From Beijerinckiaceae bacterium (GTDB lineage: Bacteria > Pseudomonadota > Alphaproteobacteria > Rhizobiales > Beijerinckiaceae): a stretch of 64,000 nt of DNA. The notes under the pieces are model-generated. The model saw only the letters and a program-made list of their open reading frames with translations, did not search any database and was not told the origin of the DNA. The DNA is taken from the NCBI GenBank assembly GCA_019745195.1, contig JAIETL010000023.1:62001-126000 (forward strand), in the 5' to 3' direction. Below, in pieces: positions 42,830 through 51,849 of the stretch. Made by a program: the position numbers and the translations under genes. Each line of letters begins with the position of its first letter. Positions within the stretch are counted from its first letter, which is position 1.

Positions 42830-42842
42830 CATGCTCTGCATG
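42830..42842. promoter_or_regulatory. Inverted repeat in the divergent LysR/ABC promoter region
   Basis: CATGC-TCT-GCATG, a perfect 5-bp dyad within TATGCATGCTCTGCATGA, 49 bp before the LysR ATG and 115 bp before the binding-protein gene. It fits a LysR-type operator. Confidence 0.55.
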
Positions 42843-42891
42843 ACCGATCATCGTTCGCCGGCCATCCCTGGCCTCCGGATCGCGAGGCTTC

Positions 42892-43824
42892 ATGGAAATC
42901 GGCTGGCTCGAAGATTTCATCAGTCTCGCCTCGACCGGCAATTTTTCGCGCTCGGCGGATGAGCGCAACATCAGCCAGTCGGCCTTCAGCCGGCGCATCC
43001 GTGCTCTCGAACACTGGCTGGGTGCGGATCTGATCGATCGATCGCGCTTCCCGACGACACTGACCCCGGCAGGCCACGCCTTCTATCAGACCGCGCTGGA
43101 CGTGGTTCGTGTCCTGCAACGCGAGCGGGCGGAATTCCGCGGTCTCGTCAAACGCGATGCGCGCACCATCCGGATCTGCGCCACACATACCCTCGCCATC
43201 CACTTCGCGCCGGGCTGGATAGCAGCGCTGCGGCAGGCCGACAGGACCGGCGAACTCAACGTAAAGATGATCGCCGCCGACCTGCATGATTGCGGGCAAG
43301 CCTTGATGGAAGGGGCCTGTGATCTCGTTCTGGCCTATAATACAAACGCCATTCCATCGATGTTCGGCATGTCGCGCTTCGAGGTGGCGGCCATCGGGGC
43401 CGATGTCGTCGCCCCGGTATCCGCACCGGGCGACGATGGGTCTGCGCGCCACACGATCACGGCCCCGTCGGACGATGCCTTTCCCCTGCTCGCCTATGCC
43501 GCCAACTCCTATCTCGGCCATCTCGTCGGCTCGGGTCTGGATGCCTGGGACCTGACCCGCAGGGCCCGCCCCTCCTATGAGAGTTCACTGGTCGAAGCGC
43601 TTAAGGGAATGGCGCTGGCCGGAGAAGGGATCGCCTGGCTGCCGCGCTCGGCGATCCAGACCGAGCTCAAGGCCGGCCGGCTGGTCTCCTGCGCCCCGCA
43701 GTCCAACTATGATCTGCACGTCGAAATCCGAGCCTATCGCCGCGCCGAGCGCGAGCGCTCGATCGTCGAACATGTCTGGCGTGCATTGTTGGAACTGCCC
43801 AAAGATCATGCAAATTCCGCATAG
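42892..43824 (+). CDS. LysR-family transcriptional regulator
   Basis: 310 aa. The N-terminal winged HTH is MEIGWLEDFISLASTGNFSRSADERNISQSAFSRRIRALEHWLGADLIDRS, with a substrate-binding domain after it (IRICATHTLAIHFAPGWIAAL). The SRSADERNISQSAFSRRI recognition helix is that of the family. It is divergently transcribed from the peptide-type ABC operon, so it probably controls that operon in response to its substrate. Confidence 0.9.
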   Translation: MEIGWLEDFISLASTGNFSRSADERNISQSAFSRRIRALEHWLGADLIDRSRFPTTLTPAGHAFYQTALDVVRVLQRERAEFRGLVKRDARTIRICATHTLAIHFAPGWIAALRQADRTGELNVKMIAADLHDCGQALMEGACDLVLAYNTNAIPSMFGMSRFEVAAIGADVVAPVSAPGDDGSARHTITAPSDDAFPLLAYAANSYLGHLVGSGLDAWDLTRRARPSYESSLVEALKGMALAGEGIAWLPRSAIQTELKAGRLVSCAPQSNYDLHVEIRAYRRAERERSIVEHVWRALLELPKDHANSA

Positions 43825-43904
43825 CCATTGTGCAATTCGAATTTCAAAGCGGCAGATGAGCGGCCTAGCCTTGCTCGCCATGATCCCAAGCAAGGCTATT
43901 CCAC

Positions 43905-44906
43905 ATGCTCCTCGACCGTTTTCCTCGCGTCAGCCTGGCGCATGCGCCCACGCCACTCGAGCCTCTCGACCGGCTCCGCAGCGTCGTCGGCGGACCGCGT
44001 CTCTGGATCAAGCGCGACGACTGCACCGGGCTGGCGCAAGGCGGCAACAAGGCGCGTAAGCTCGAGTTCCTGGTCGCGGATGCGCTCGCGCAGGGTTGCG
44101 ATACCCTCGTTACGCCCGGAGCCGTGCAGTCGAACCATGTGCGCATGACGGCCGCTGCGGCGGCGCGCTTCGGTCTCAGGGCGCATGCCGTGCTTGAACG
44201 CCGCGTGCCTGATACCGATGCGGACTATGAAGAGAACGGCAACATCCTGCTGGACGAGCTTTTTGGCTGCACGCGGAGCTATGTGCCTGGAGGCAGCGAT
44301 GTCGCGGCAGCTTGCGCCGCTGTGGCCGACGATCTCAGGGCGAGCGGCGCAAAGCCCTATGTCATTTCCGGCGGCGGCTCCAATCCCGTCGGCGCTCTGG
44401 GCTACGTGGCCTGTGCGGTCGAGTTGCTTGCGCAGGCGAGCCAGCTTGGGATCACTGTCACGCGCGTCGTTCACGGCACCGGGAGTTCCGGCACGCAGGC
44501 CGGGCTTGTCGCCGGCTTTGCTGCGCTACAAAGCCCTGTCGCGATCTTCGGCATTTCGGTCCGGCACCCGCGCATAAAGCAGGAGGAGATGGTGTTCGAC
44601 CTCGCCTGCCGCACGGCCGATCATCTCGGGCATGGCGGGACGGTGAAGCGGGAGCATGTTTTCGCAGATGATGGCTATGTCGGGCCGGGATATGGTCTGC
44701 CGACCAGCGGCATGGTGGATGCGGTGACCCTGCTGGCGCGGACGGAAGGCATCCTCCTCGACCCCGTGTACAGCGGCAAGGCGATGGCGGGGATGATCGA
44801 TCACATCCGTCGGGGCACGTTCCGCGAGAGCGAGGATGTCGTCTTCCTCCATACCGGGGGCTCGACCTCCCTGTTCGGCTACAAGCACCTGTTCCTGGGT
44901 GCGTAG
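43905..44906 (+). CDS. D-cysteine desulfhydrase / L-cysteate sulfo-lyase family PLP enzyme
   Basis: 333 aa PLP fold type II. The PLP lysine lies in GLAQGGNKARKLEF (about residue 51), with TPGAVQSNHVRMTAAAAARFG and phosphate-binding VHGTGSSGTQAGLV following. The family includes D-cysteine desulfhydrase, ACC deaminase and CuyA, which releases sulfite from cysteate. Residues such as LWIKRDDCTGL and PVYSGKAMAGMI resemble DcyD and CuyA equally well to my eye. It lies 80 bp after the LysR gene in the same direction. Confidence 0.82.
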   Translation: MLLDRFPRVSLAHAPTPLEPLDRLRSVVGGPRLWIKRDDCTGLAQGGNKARKLEFLVADALAQGCDTLVTPGAVQSNHVRMTAAAAARFGLRAHAVLERRVPDTDADYEENGNILLDELFGCTRSYVPGGSDVAAACAAVADDLRASGAKPYVISGGGSNPVGALGYVACAVELLAQASQLGITVTRVVHGTGSSGTQAGLVAGFAALQSPVAIFGISVRHPRIKQEEMVFDLACRTADHLGHGGTVKREHVFADDGYVGPGYGLPTSGMVDAVTLLARTEGILLDPVYSGKAMAGMIDHIRRGTFRESEDVVFLHTGGSTSLFGYKHLFLGA

Positions 44907-45069
44907 GGCGGCGCGCCTGATCAGGATCGGCCCCGTTCGCTCCCCTGAGACGGATCGCGCCATCGCGGCCAGCGCTCCCCCGTGGGTCGATCGAGGCCCT
45001 GCGGATCGACGGACGAGATCCAGAGTTAACCGGCCTACCGAAGGGGGGCGCGGTCACCTTCGTCGCGCT
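44907..45069. other. Intergenic region
   Basis: 163 bp between convergent genes. No clear terminator or other feature is seen. Confidence 0.4.
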
Positions 45070-46620
45070 CTACGGGACCTTTGACTGAAACTGCTCCCGA
45101 ATTCGCCGCTTCAGCAGTTTTCCGGTGGGCGAGCGTGGAAACTCGACGCAGAAATCGACGGTCCTTGGACATTTGATCGATGACAGCCGCGCGCGGCAGA
45201 AGGCGATCAATTCGACCGACAGGGCCTCGCTCGGCTTGATGCCTTCGGCAAGCTGGATCACAGCCTTGACCTCCTCGCCGAACTCTTCATGGGGGATGCC
45301 GATCACGGCAGCATCGAGCACAGCGTCATGCTGCAGCAAGAGATGCTCGACTTCCTGCGGGTAGATGTTCACGCCGCCGGATATGATGACGAAAGACTTC
45401 CTGTCGGTCAGATAGAGATAGCCGTCCTCATCGACGCGCCCGATATCGCCCAGAGACGTCCACCCCTTTGCATTGCGGCTGGAAAGGGTTTTCGCCGGAT
45501 CGTTGTGATAGGCGAACTGGTGTCCGTTCTCGAAGAAGACCTCTCCTTCCACGCCGACCGGCAACTCGACGCCTTCCTCGTCGCAGATATGAATGATCCC
45601 CAGTTTGGCCCGCCCCACCGATCCGACGTGACGCAGCCATTCCTCGGTATTGATGGCGGTAAAGCCGTTATTCTCGGTTCCGGCGTAGTACTCGTGGACG
45701 ATCGGCCCCCACCAGTCGATGATCTTATGCTTGACGTCGGTCGGACAGGGAGCGGCCGCATGGACAGCCATCTTCATCGACGTCATCGCGTAGCGGCTGC
45801 GGGTCGCTTCCGGCAGCTTCAAAAGCCGAACGAACATCGTCGGCACCCACTGGCTGTGGGTGATGCGCTCCCGTTCGATCAGGGCGAGCGCGTCCTCAGC
45901 GTCGAATTTCGGCATGACGACGGCTGTCCCGCCGGCCTTTATCGTGACCATGGTGTGCCGCAGCGGAGCTGCGTGATAGAGCGGCGCCGGACAGAGATAG
46001 CGCGTCTCGCCATCATATCCGAACAGCCCCGTCAGGAGTTCGGTCAGCATGGACGGGCTTCCAACCGGAGCATCGGGCAGCGTCCATTTCACGCCCTTCG
46101 GCCGGCCGGTCGTCCCTGACGAGTAGAGCATGTCGAGGCCCTGCGACTCGTCGGCGATGGGATCGGCCGGCGCGAGAGCCGCCTCCGAACCGAAGCTCTC
46201 GAAGGCTCCGTCGCATCGGCCAACGACCAGGATCGGGCAGGCGAGCGACCCCGTCGTCGCGAGGGAGGCGATCCTGTCGAGCATCGTGTCCGAAATGATC
46301 GCGAGCGAAGCGCCGCAATCGCGAATGATGTATTGAACCTCGTCGTCCGTGAGATGGGTGCTGGCTGTCGTATAGTAGAGGCCGCTGCGATCGGCCGCGA
46401 AGCAGATCTCCAGAAACTCGCGCCTGTTCTCCATCAGGATCACGATATGGTCGCCGCGCTTCAGCCCTCTGCGGCGGAAGACGTGCGCGGCCTGATTGGC
46501 GCGAGCCTCCAGTTCGGCGAATGTCACGGCCTCGCGGCTCGTGCTGATCCGGAACGCCACAGCCTGCGGCTTTTCGATCGCGTGACGCCTTGGATGAAAG
46601 GGCTGCAAATCACGCGACAT
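45070..46620 (-). CDS. Acyl-CoA synthetase (AMP-forming, ANL superfamily)
   Basis: 516 aa from ATG 46620. ANL motifs: A3 LYSSGTTGRPKGVKW (residue ~165), A5 HEYYAGTENNG, A7 SLGDIGRVDEDGYLYLTDR, A8 SGGVNIYPQEVEHLLL, A10 PRSPTGKLLKR with the adenylating Lys. It activates a carboxylic acid to its CoA thioester. The substrate is unknown; the size fits medium/short or aromatic acids. Its start overlaps the end of the MDR dehydrogenase by 11 bp. It is the last gene of the eight-gene leftward operon. Confidence 0.88.
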   Translation of the reverse strand: MSRDLQPFHPRRHAIEKPQAVAFRISTSREAVTFAELEARANQAAHVFRRRGLKRGDHIVILMENRREFLEICFAADRSGLYYTTASTHLTDDEVQYIIRDCGASLAIISDTMLDRIASLATTGSLACPILVVGRCDGAFESFGSEAALAPADPIADESQGLDMLYSSGTTGRPKGVKWTLPDAPVGSPSMLTELLTGLFGYDGETRYLCPAPLYHAAPLRHTMVTIKAGGTAVVMPKFDAEDALALIERERITHSQWVPTMFVRLLKLPEATRSRYAMTSMKMAVHAAAPCPTDVKHKIIDWWGPIVHEYYAGTENNGFTAINTEEWLRHVGSVGRAKLGIIHICDEEGVELPVGVEGEVFFENGHQFAYHNDPAKTLSSRNAKGWTSLGDIGRVDEDGYLYLTDRKSFVIISGGVNIYPQEVEHLLLQHDAVLDAAVIGIPHEEFGEEVKAVIQLAEGIKPSEALSVELIAFCRARLSSIKCPRTVDFCVEFPRSPTGKLLKRRIREQFQSKVP

Positions 46621-47641
46621 GATCGTCGAACCGGATGACCGTCTTGCCCAAGGCGTCCGCCTTTCCATATCCGGCCAGCGCCGACTTCAGCTCGGCGAAG
46701 CCGAAACTCTTGCCGATGACCGGTCGAACCCGATGATGGTCCATCGCCGTGAGCATGGCCTCGAACCCGTCGCGATGCCCGACGGTGACGCCCTGAAGCC
46801 TTATCTGTCGGGTGACGATCGCGCCGAGCGGCAAAGTCGGGCCAAGCCCCGAGAGGACACCGATCAGGGCGATCGTACCGCCGACCCTGATGCATTTCAC
46901 CGACTGCGCGAGCGTGGCCTCGCCGCCGAGTTCGATGATCGTGTCGAAGCCGCCTCGCTCCGGCGCAATCTCCCGCGCCGCGCGCGACCAGTCGGGCGTC
47001 GTCGTGTAGTTGAGCGTTTCGTCGGCGCCGAGACCGCGGACATGCTCCAGCTTTTCGTCGCTGGATGAAATCACGGTGACATGGGCGCCGTGGAGCTTTG
47101 CGAAGGCGAGCGCGAAGAGCGCGACCCCGCCAGTGCCCTGGATCAGAACCCGGTCGCCGGGTTTTGTCCGCGCATGGATCGCGATCGCGCTCCATGCGGT
47201 CAGCGCCGCGCAGGGCAGCGTGGCGGCCTCCTCATGCGTCAGATAGTCGGGCACGCGAACCGCACCCTGTTCGGACAGGCAGACGAGATCCGCCATGACG
47301 CCGTCGAGCGGGCCGCCCAGAGCGGAGGCGAAGCGTTCCGGCGTTGGCTCGCCTGCAATCCAGTTCTGGAAATAGGTCGGGCAAACCCGATCGCCCGGTT
47401 TCATCCGTGTGACGCGACGTCCGACATCGACGACGGTGCCGACGCCATCGGACACCGGAATCAGCGGCAACTCCCCGGTGGCGCGACCATAGCCCCGGTT
47501 CGGAACGATCAGGTCGCGCGCGTTCAGCGAGGCGGCGTGCATGCGGATCAGGATCTGATCCTCGCCCGGGACCGGCTCGGGCCGCTCGGACAGCCGCAGG
47601 TTTTCTAGCCCCCAATTGCCTTCGATCTGGAACACACGCAT
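46610..47641 (-). CDS. MDR-family NAD(P)-dependent oxidoreductase (zinc-type alcohol dehydrogenase-like)
   Basis: 343 aa from ATG 47641, GAGGAA 9 nt upstream. GroES-like N-half (DQILIRMHAASLNARDLIVP, PLIPVSDGVGTVVDVG) and Rossmann half with GDRVLIQGTGGVALFALAFAKLHGA. The catalytic zinc ligands of classical alcohol dehydrogenases (Cys in GH-E context, structural CxxCxxC) are not visible, which suggests the zinc-free quinone-oxidoreductase/enoyl-reductase branch. It sits between the synthetase and acyl-CoA dehydrogenase genes, so it may act on a CoA or aldehyde intermediate. Confidence 0.83.
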   Translation of the reverse strand: MRVFQIEGNWGLENLRLSERPEPVPGEDQILIRMHAASLNARDLIVPNRGYGRATGELPLIPVSDGVGTVVDVGRRVTRMKPGDRVCPTYFQNWIAGEPTPERFASALGGPLDGVMADLVCLSEQGAVRVPDYLTHEEAATLPCAALTAWSAIAIHARTKPGDRVLIQGTGGVALFALAFAKLHGAHVTVISSSDEKLEHVRGLGADETLNYTTTPDWSRAAREIAPERGGFDTIIELGGEATLAQSVKCIRVGGTIALIGVLSGLGPTLPLGAIVTRQIRLQGVTVGHRDGFEAMLTAMDHHRVRPVIGKSFGFAELKSALAGYGKADALGKTVIRFDDHVA

Positions 47642-47652
47642 GGATTTGTTCC

Positions 47653-48792
47653 TCACAGCGATATCGGCGTAGGGTCCCAACGACCGAGGCGCTCGAGCAG
47701 CATCGCGGTGCTGCCATCGGTGAGCGCCGCAAGCTGGGCGGCGCCGATATGTCGCGTGAACGGATAGGCGTCCCGGAGACCTTCAGCGCCCATGGCGTGC
47801 AGCAGGCGCGGCAGGACGGTCTGGGCAAGGTCCACGGCATTGACCTTCGCCGCAGCCGCCAGATGTCGAACGTCCAGCCCCTGTTCGGTGGCCGAAAGCG
47901 CGGCTTCCACCAGTGCCCAGGACGCGGCGAGGGCTGTCGCGCTTTTTGCAATGCCCTCACGCCATGTCGGATGCTGCATCAGCGGCTTGCCGAAGGTTTG
48001 CCGCGTCTCGCCATAGGCCTGCGCTAGGCGCAGGGCGGACGACACCATGGCGCAACACATCGCAGCCACGTAGATCCGGGCGCCATTGATCTCGGAGAGG
48101 ATGGCCTTGAACGCGGTGCCGGGAGGCAGGACCATCCGCTCGGTCGGCACGAAACAACCCGTCAGCCGAAAGCCGCCGGTGCCGATGCTCGCCTGAGATA
48201 TTTCAGTGTCGATCGGGAAGCGCTGGCAGGACGCATCCGTCAGATCGACGAGGAACGCGCCGATCCCGGCACTCTGCCCGGGCTCTCCGCACTGCGCGTA
48301 GACGATGGCAAGCGCGGCATGGCGGCCATTGACGATCCAGGTCTTCTCCCCGTCGAGAAGCCAGCCATTGTCCACAGCGCGCGCCATGCAGGACAGGGCG
48401 GCGACGTCCGAACCCGCTCCCGGCTCCGTCAGGGCCGTGCAGGCCAGCGACCTCCCCGACAGCAGGCCGGGCAGGCAGTTGCGGGCCACCGTTTCGGGCA
48501 TGGTCGTCGCGATCCGCTTGGCGACGTTGTGGGTGTTGACCAGCGACATCGCGAAGCCGAAGTCGGCTGCGGCGATGATCGCGCAGGCCTCGACCTTCGC
48601 CCGAAAACCGAGCCCCAGCCCGCCGAGCCGGTTCGGCACCTCGATCCGGGTGAGGCCGATCTCCGCCGCGCGGGCGAGCACCTCCGGATCGGTCGCCTGC
48701 CCCCTCGCCCAGAGGGGCGCGCGAACCGTCACGGTATCGCGGGCAAAGTCGCGAACCTGGGCGAGGAACGGGGCCGCGTCCTCACCCGTCAT
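47653..48792 (-). CDS. Acyl-CoA dehydrogenase family protein
   Basis: 379 aa from ATG 48792. FAD/substrate signature SLACTALTEPGAGSDVAALS, then WLLDGEKTWIVNGRHAALAIVYA, and the helical domain LRLAQAYGETRQTFGKPLMQHP. The usual catalytic Glu (Y-E-G-T-S-E) is replaced by LTDGSTAM (about residue 360), so the base may be elsewhere as in some family branches, or activity may be altered. It oxidises a CoA thioester to the 2-enoyl form, consistent with the neighbouring synthetase. It overlaps the upstream permease by 11 bp. Confidence 0.84.
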   Translation of the reverse strand: MTGEDAAPFLAQVRDFARDTVTVRAPLWARGQATDPEVLARAAEIGLTRIEVPNRLGGLGLGFRAKVEACAIIAAADFGFAMSLVNTHNVAKRIATTMPETVARNCLPGLLSGRSLACTALTEPGAGSDVAALSCMARAVDNGWLLDGEKTWIVNGRHAALAIVYAQCGEPGQSAGIGAFLVDLTDASCQRFPIDTEISQASIGTGGFRLTGCFVPTERMVLPPGTAFKAILSEINGARIYVAAMCCAMVSSALRLAQAYGETRQTFGKPLMQHPTWREGIAKSATALAASWALVEAALSATEQGLDVRHLAAAAKVNAVDLAQTVLPRLLHAMGAEGLRDAYPFTRHIGAAQLAALTDGSTAMLLERLGRWDPTPISL

Positions 48793-49729
48793 GGCGGGCA
48801 CCGGGTCGATGGAGCCTGGCGAGCACCGTCTTGGCGACCCCGACAATGCCGATCGGCATGAAGATCGTCGCCAGGACGAGGATCAGGCCGTAGAGAATCA
48901 GACGGAAGCTGTCGGCGAAACGCAGCAGTTCGGGAAGGAAGACGACAAGGAATGCGCCGATGACCGGCCCCGCAATCGTCCCGGTTCCTCCCAGAATCAC
49001 GGCCAGGATTGCATCGAGGGATTGTGCGACGCCAAAAATCTCCGGATTGATGAACCCTTGGAAATGCGCGTAGAGCGCGCCCGCAAGCCCCGCATACATC
49101 GCCGAGATGACGAAGGCGAAGAGCTTGTACTTCCAGGCGGCAATCCCGATCGCGCCGACAAGGTCCTCGTTCTGGCGAATGGCCCGCAGGATCTCCCCCA
49201 CGCGCGACCTGGCGATCAGCGCGGCAAGCAGAGTCATCGCGGCTGCGAGGGTCAAAGCCAGATAGAAATAAGCGTCGCGATCCCCGTCCCAGGGCTTGGG
49301 GATGTTCGAGATTCCGGCTTCGCCGCGTGTGAGTTCCCTGAAATTGACGAGAACAATCACGATGATGAGGTTGAAGGCCATCGTGACGATGGCGAAGTAG
49401 TGCCCCTTCACGCGCAGGCTCGGATAGCCGGTCAGCAAGGCAAACAGCGCCGTGATCAGTGGAGCTGCTGCGATCGTCGCCCAGATCGGCCAGCCGAAGT
49501 GAATGCCGATCAGGGTCGAGCCGTAGGCGCCGATGCCCATGAAGCCGGCCTGGACGATCGAGACATAGCCGGTGAAGCCCTGGATTAGGTTCTGGCCCTG
49601 CGCAACGATCACCCAGATCAAGGCCAGGATGCTGAGGTGAAGGTAGTACTTCACGGACAGGACCTGAGGCAGCATCGCGAGTGCGGTGAACGCCAGTAGC
49701 CAGACAAGAGTGGTCAGAGGTCGGTTCAT
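48782..49729 (-). CDS. livM: Branched-chain amino acid-type ABC permease, LivM
   Basis: 315 aa, about nine membrane segments. LivM signatures: VKYYLHLSILALIWVIVAQGQNLIQGFTGYVSIVQAGFMGIGAY near the N-terminus, REILRAIRQNEDLVGAIGIAAWKYKLFAFVISAMYAGLAGALYAH and ILGGTGTIAGPVIGAFL. It overlaps livH (ATGA), with both subunits forming the channel. Confidence 0.9.
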   Translation of the reverse strand: MNRPLTTLVWLLAFTALAMLPQVLSVKYYLHLSILALIWVIVAQGQNLIQGFTGYVSIVQAGFMGIGAYGSTLIGIHFGWPIWATIAAAPLITALFALLTGYPSLRVKGHYFAIVTMAFNLIIVIVLVNFRELTRGEAGISNIPKPWDGDRDAYFYLALTLAAAMTLLAALIARSRVGEILRAIRQNEDLVGAIGIAAWKYKLFAFVISAMYAGLAGALYAHFQGFINPEIFGVAQSLDAILAVILGGTGTIAGPVIGAFLVVFLPELLRFADSFRLILYGLILVLATIFMPIGIVGVAKTVLARLHRPGARHDG

Positions 49730-50589
49730 GGCGCGCGACCCAAGAGGCCCTGCGGTCGCACCAGCAGAACGATGATCATGACGGCGAAGGCGATCACATC
49801 CTTGTAGGCGGATGAGATGAACCCGGCAGCAATCGACTCCGTGATGCCCAGAACCGTTCCGCCGAGAATCGCTCCGGGGAAAGAGCCGAGACCGCCGAGG
49901 ATCAGGACGGCGAAGCCCTTCACGACCAGGCCCTCGCCGATGCCCGGCGCGATGGCGAACAGCGCGCCCACCATGATGCCGGCCGCCACGCCAAGGGCGG
50001 TCGAGATCCCGAAGACGATCAACGGTATCGTGGTCACGTTGACGCCCATCAGAATTGCGGCGTCACGATTCTCCGCGACAGCGCGGATCGCCTGTCCCGT
50101 CTTCGTCTTTTCAACGAAGATCATCATCGCCGCGACGAGCAGGATCGCCGAGAGGATCACGTAGAGCCGCAGTTCCGGGACGGTGACCCCCTTGATGTCG
50201 AAGACGCGACTCAGGGTCGTCGGAATCACGATCTGCTCGTGGCCGAAGAACTGGAGGTTGATACCCTCGACCATCATCGTGAGCCCGAGGGCCACGATGA
50301 AGGCGTTGATGTGATTGGCATGGCGGACCGGGCGATAGGCCAGCATCTCGACCAGCGCCCCCAGCAGGACGCCGGCGGCCAGGGCGATCGGGATTGCCGC
50401 GATCAGCGGCAATCCGTAGCCGGTCATCAGGAAGTAGGTGAGATACCCGCCGAACATCGAGATCGAGCCATGGGCGAAATGCGCGATGCCGAGGATGCCG
50501 AACACGGTCGTCAGGCCAAGCGCGATCAGCACATAGACGCCGCCGATCGCGAGACCGTTGATCGTCTGCTGGAGGATTTCGATCAGCAT
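49726..50589 (-). CDS. livH: Branched-chain amino acid-type ABC permease, LivH
   Basis: 287 aa. QQTINGLAIGGVYVLIALGLTTVFGILGIAHFAHGSI at the N-terminus, AIRAVAENRDAAILMGVNV for the EAA-like loop and GFAVLILGGLGSFPGAILGGTVLGI are diagnostic of LivH. It is 16 bp downstream of the binding-protein gene and forms the membrane pore with LivM. Confidence 0.9.
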   Translation of the reverse strand: MLIEILQQTINGLAIGGVYVLIALGLTTVFGILGIAHFAHGSISMFGGYLTYFLMTGYGLPLIAAIPIALAAGVLLGALVEMLAYRPVRHANHINAFIVALGLTMMVEGINLQFFGHEQIVIPTTLSRVFDIKGVTVPELRLYVILSAILLVAAMMIFVEKTKTGQAIRAVAENRDAAILMGVNVTTIPLIVFGISTALGVAAGIMVGALFAIAPGIGEGLVVKGFAVLILGGLGSFPGAILGGTVLGITESIAAGFISSAYKDVIAFAVMIIVLLVRPQGLLGRAP

Positions 50590-50605
50590 GGCCCGGCCGA
50601 CGCCT

Positions 50606-51817
50606 TCACTTCAGCGTGCCGAGGAACAGTGAATAGGCCTTTGCGTCCGAGGGCAGGTCCTCGACGAAGACCCATTTGCCCTTCTGCCACTGGAACGCGC
50701 CGTTCGAGGTGTAGGCCTGCCCGTTCTCGTCGAACATCTTCCCGTCGACCGGCTGGTACTGCATGACCACCTGCGGCGGGACAGGCAGGGAGCGCAGCGC
50801 CTTGGCCACAGCCTCCGTGTTGTCGACCGTGCCGGCCGCCTCGATCGCCGCCTTCAGCGCATAGAGCTGGTCATAGGCGTAGGGCGAGCTCGGCGAGGGC
50901 GAGGCCTTGAAGATCCTGGCGTAGTTCTCGTGGTAGGCGATCCCGTTTTTGCTGGCGGAGAGCAGGGTCAGCTCGGTCGGCCGCAAATCCCAGACGCCTT
51001 CCATCTGTTCCGATGTGGTGACGCGCAGGAACTGCTCCTCGCTGCCGCTGGTGAAACCGTAGCGCGGGACGTTGATGCCCAGTTCGACCGACTGGCGATA
51101 CACGAAGGCAGCGGGCTCGACATAGCCGACGACCAGGAGAGCGTCCGGGCTCAGAGCTCGGATCTTGGTCAATTGCGGGGTCATGTCGCGATCGCGCAGC
51201 GAAAACACCTCGCGGGCAACGATCTCGCCGCCAGCCTTCTTGAGCTCCTTCTCGACGGCGTCGACATACTGCGAGTAGAAGCCGACCTCCAGGGCGCCGA
51301 CCACGGCGACCCGCTTGTGGCCCTTGCGCGCGATGAAGGTTCCTGCGGCCTGTCCGGTATAATCGGCTGGCGGGCGCGTGCGGACGAGGTTCGGGATCTT
51401 CTGTGTGGTGATGGAGCGCTCCGCCGCGTTGCCGACGAGCATCACGGCCTTTTCCTTCGCGATGAAGGAGGCCACCGCGCTGGTCGAGCCCGAGCAGCAG
51501 AAGCCCAGAACATACTTGACCCCGTCGCGATCGATCAGTTTGCGGACCGCATTGGTCGCTTCGGTCGGATTGGCCTTGTCGTCATAGGCGATGACGTCGA
51601 TTTTGTAGGCGTCGGCGCCGACCTTGATGCCGCCTGCGGCATTGATCTCGTCGGCCGCCATCTTCACGGCATTCGCCTGCGGCAGGCCGTAGACGGCCCC
51701 TCCGCCGGTCAGGGCGTCGGCCACGCCGACAGCCAGTTTCTTTTCGGCCGCCAAGCCTGGACCAGCGGCAATGGATATCGCTAACGCAACTGCGCCGGCT
51801 ATCGTTCGAATGATCAT
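50606..51817 (-). CDS. LivK-like periplasmic substrate-binding protein
   Basis: 403 aa from ATG 51817 with GGAGG 5 nt upstream. The signal is MIIRTIAGAVALAISIAAGP, mature from about LAAEKK (residue 24). Peripla_BP_6 landmarks: GVADALTGGGAVYGLPQANAVKMAADEINAAGG, VIAYDDKANPTEATNAVRKLI, and PYAYDQLYALKAAIEAAGTVD. The ligand may be a branched amino acid, an amide or an aromatic acid, as such systems often serve catabolic operons. Nearby CoA-activation genes favour a carboxylic acid. Confidence 0.88.
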   Translation of the reverse strand: MIIRTIAGAVALAISIAAGPGLAAEKKLAVGVADALTGGGAVYGLPQANAVKMAADEINAAGGIKVGADAYKIDVIAYDDKANPTEATNAVRKLIDRDGVKYVLGFCCSGSTSAVASFIAKEKAVMLVGNAAERSITTQKIPNLVRTRPPADYTGQAAGTFIARKGHKRVAVVGALEVGFYSQYVDAVEKELKKAGGEIVAREVFSLRDRDMTPQLTKIRALSPDALLVVGYVEPAAFVYRQSVELGINVPRYGFTSGSEEQFLRVTTSEQMEGVWDLRPTELTLLSASKNGIAYHENYARIFKASPSPSSPYAYDQLYALKAAIEAAGTVDNTEAVAKALRSLPVPPQVVMQYQPVDGKMFDENGQAYTSNGAFQWQKGKWVFVEDLPSDAKAYSLFLGTLK

Positions 51818-51849
51818 GGTTTCCTCCGTTTTGTTGTTTTTTGCTTTGA

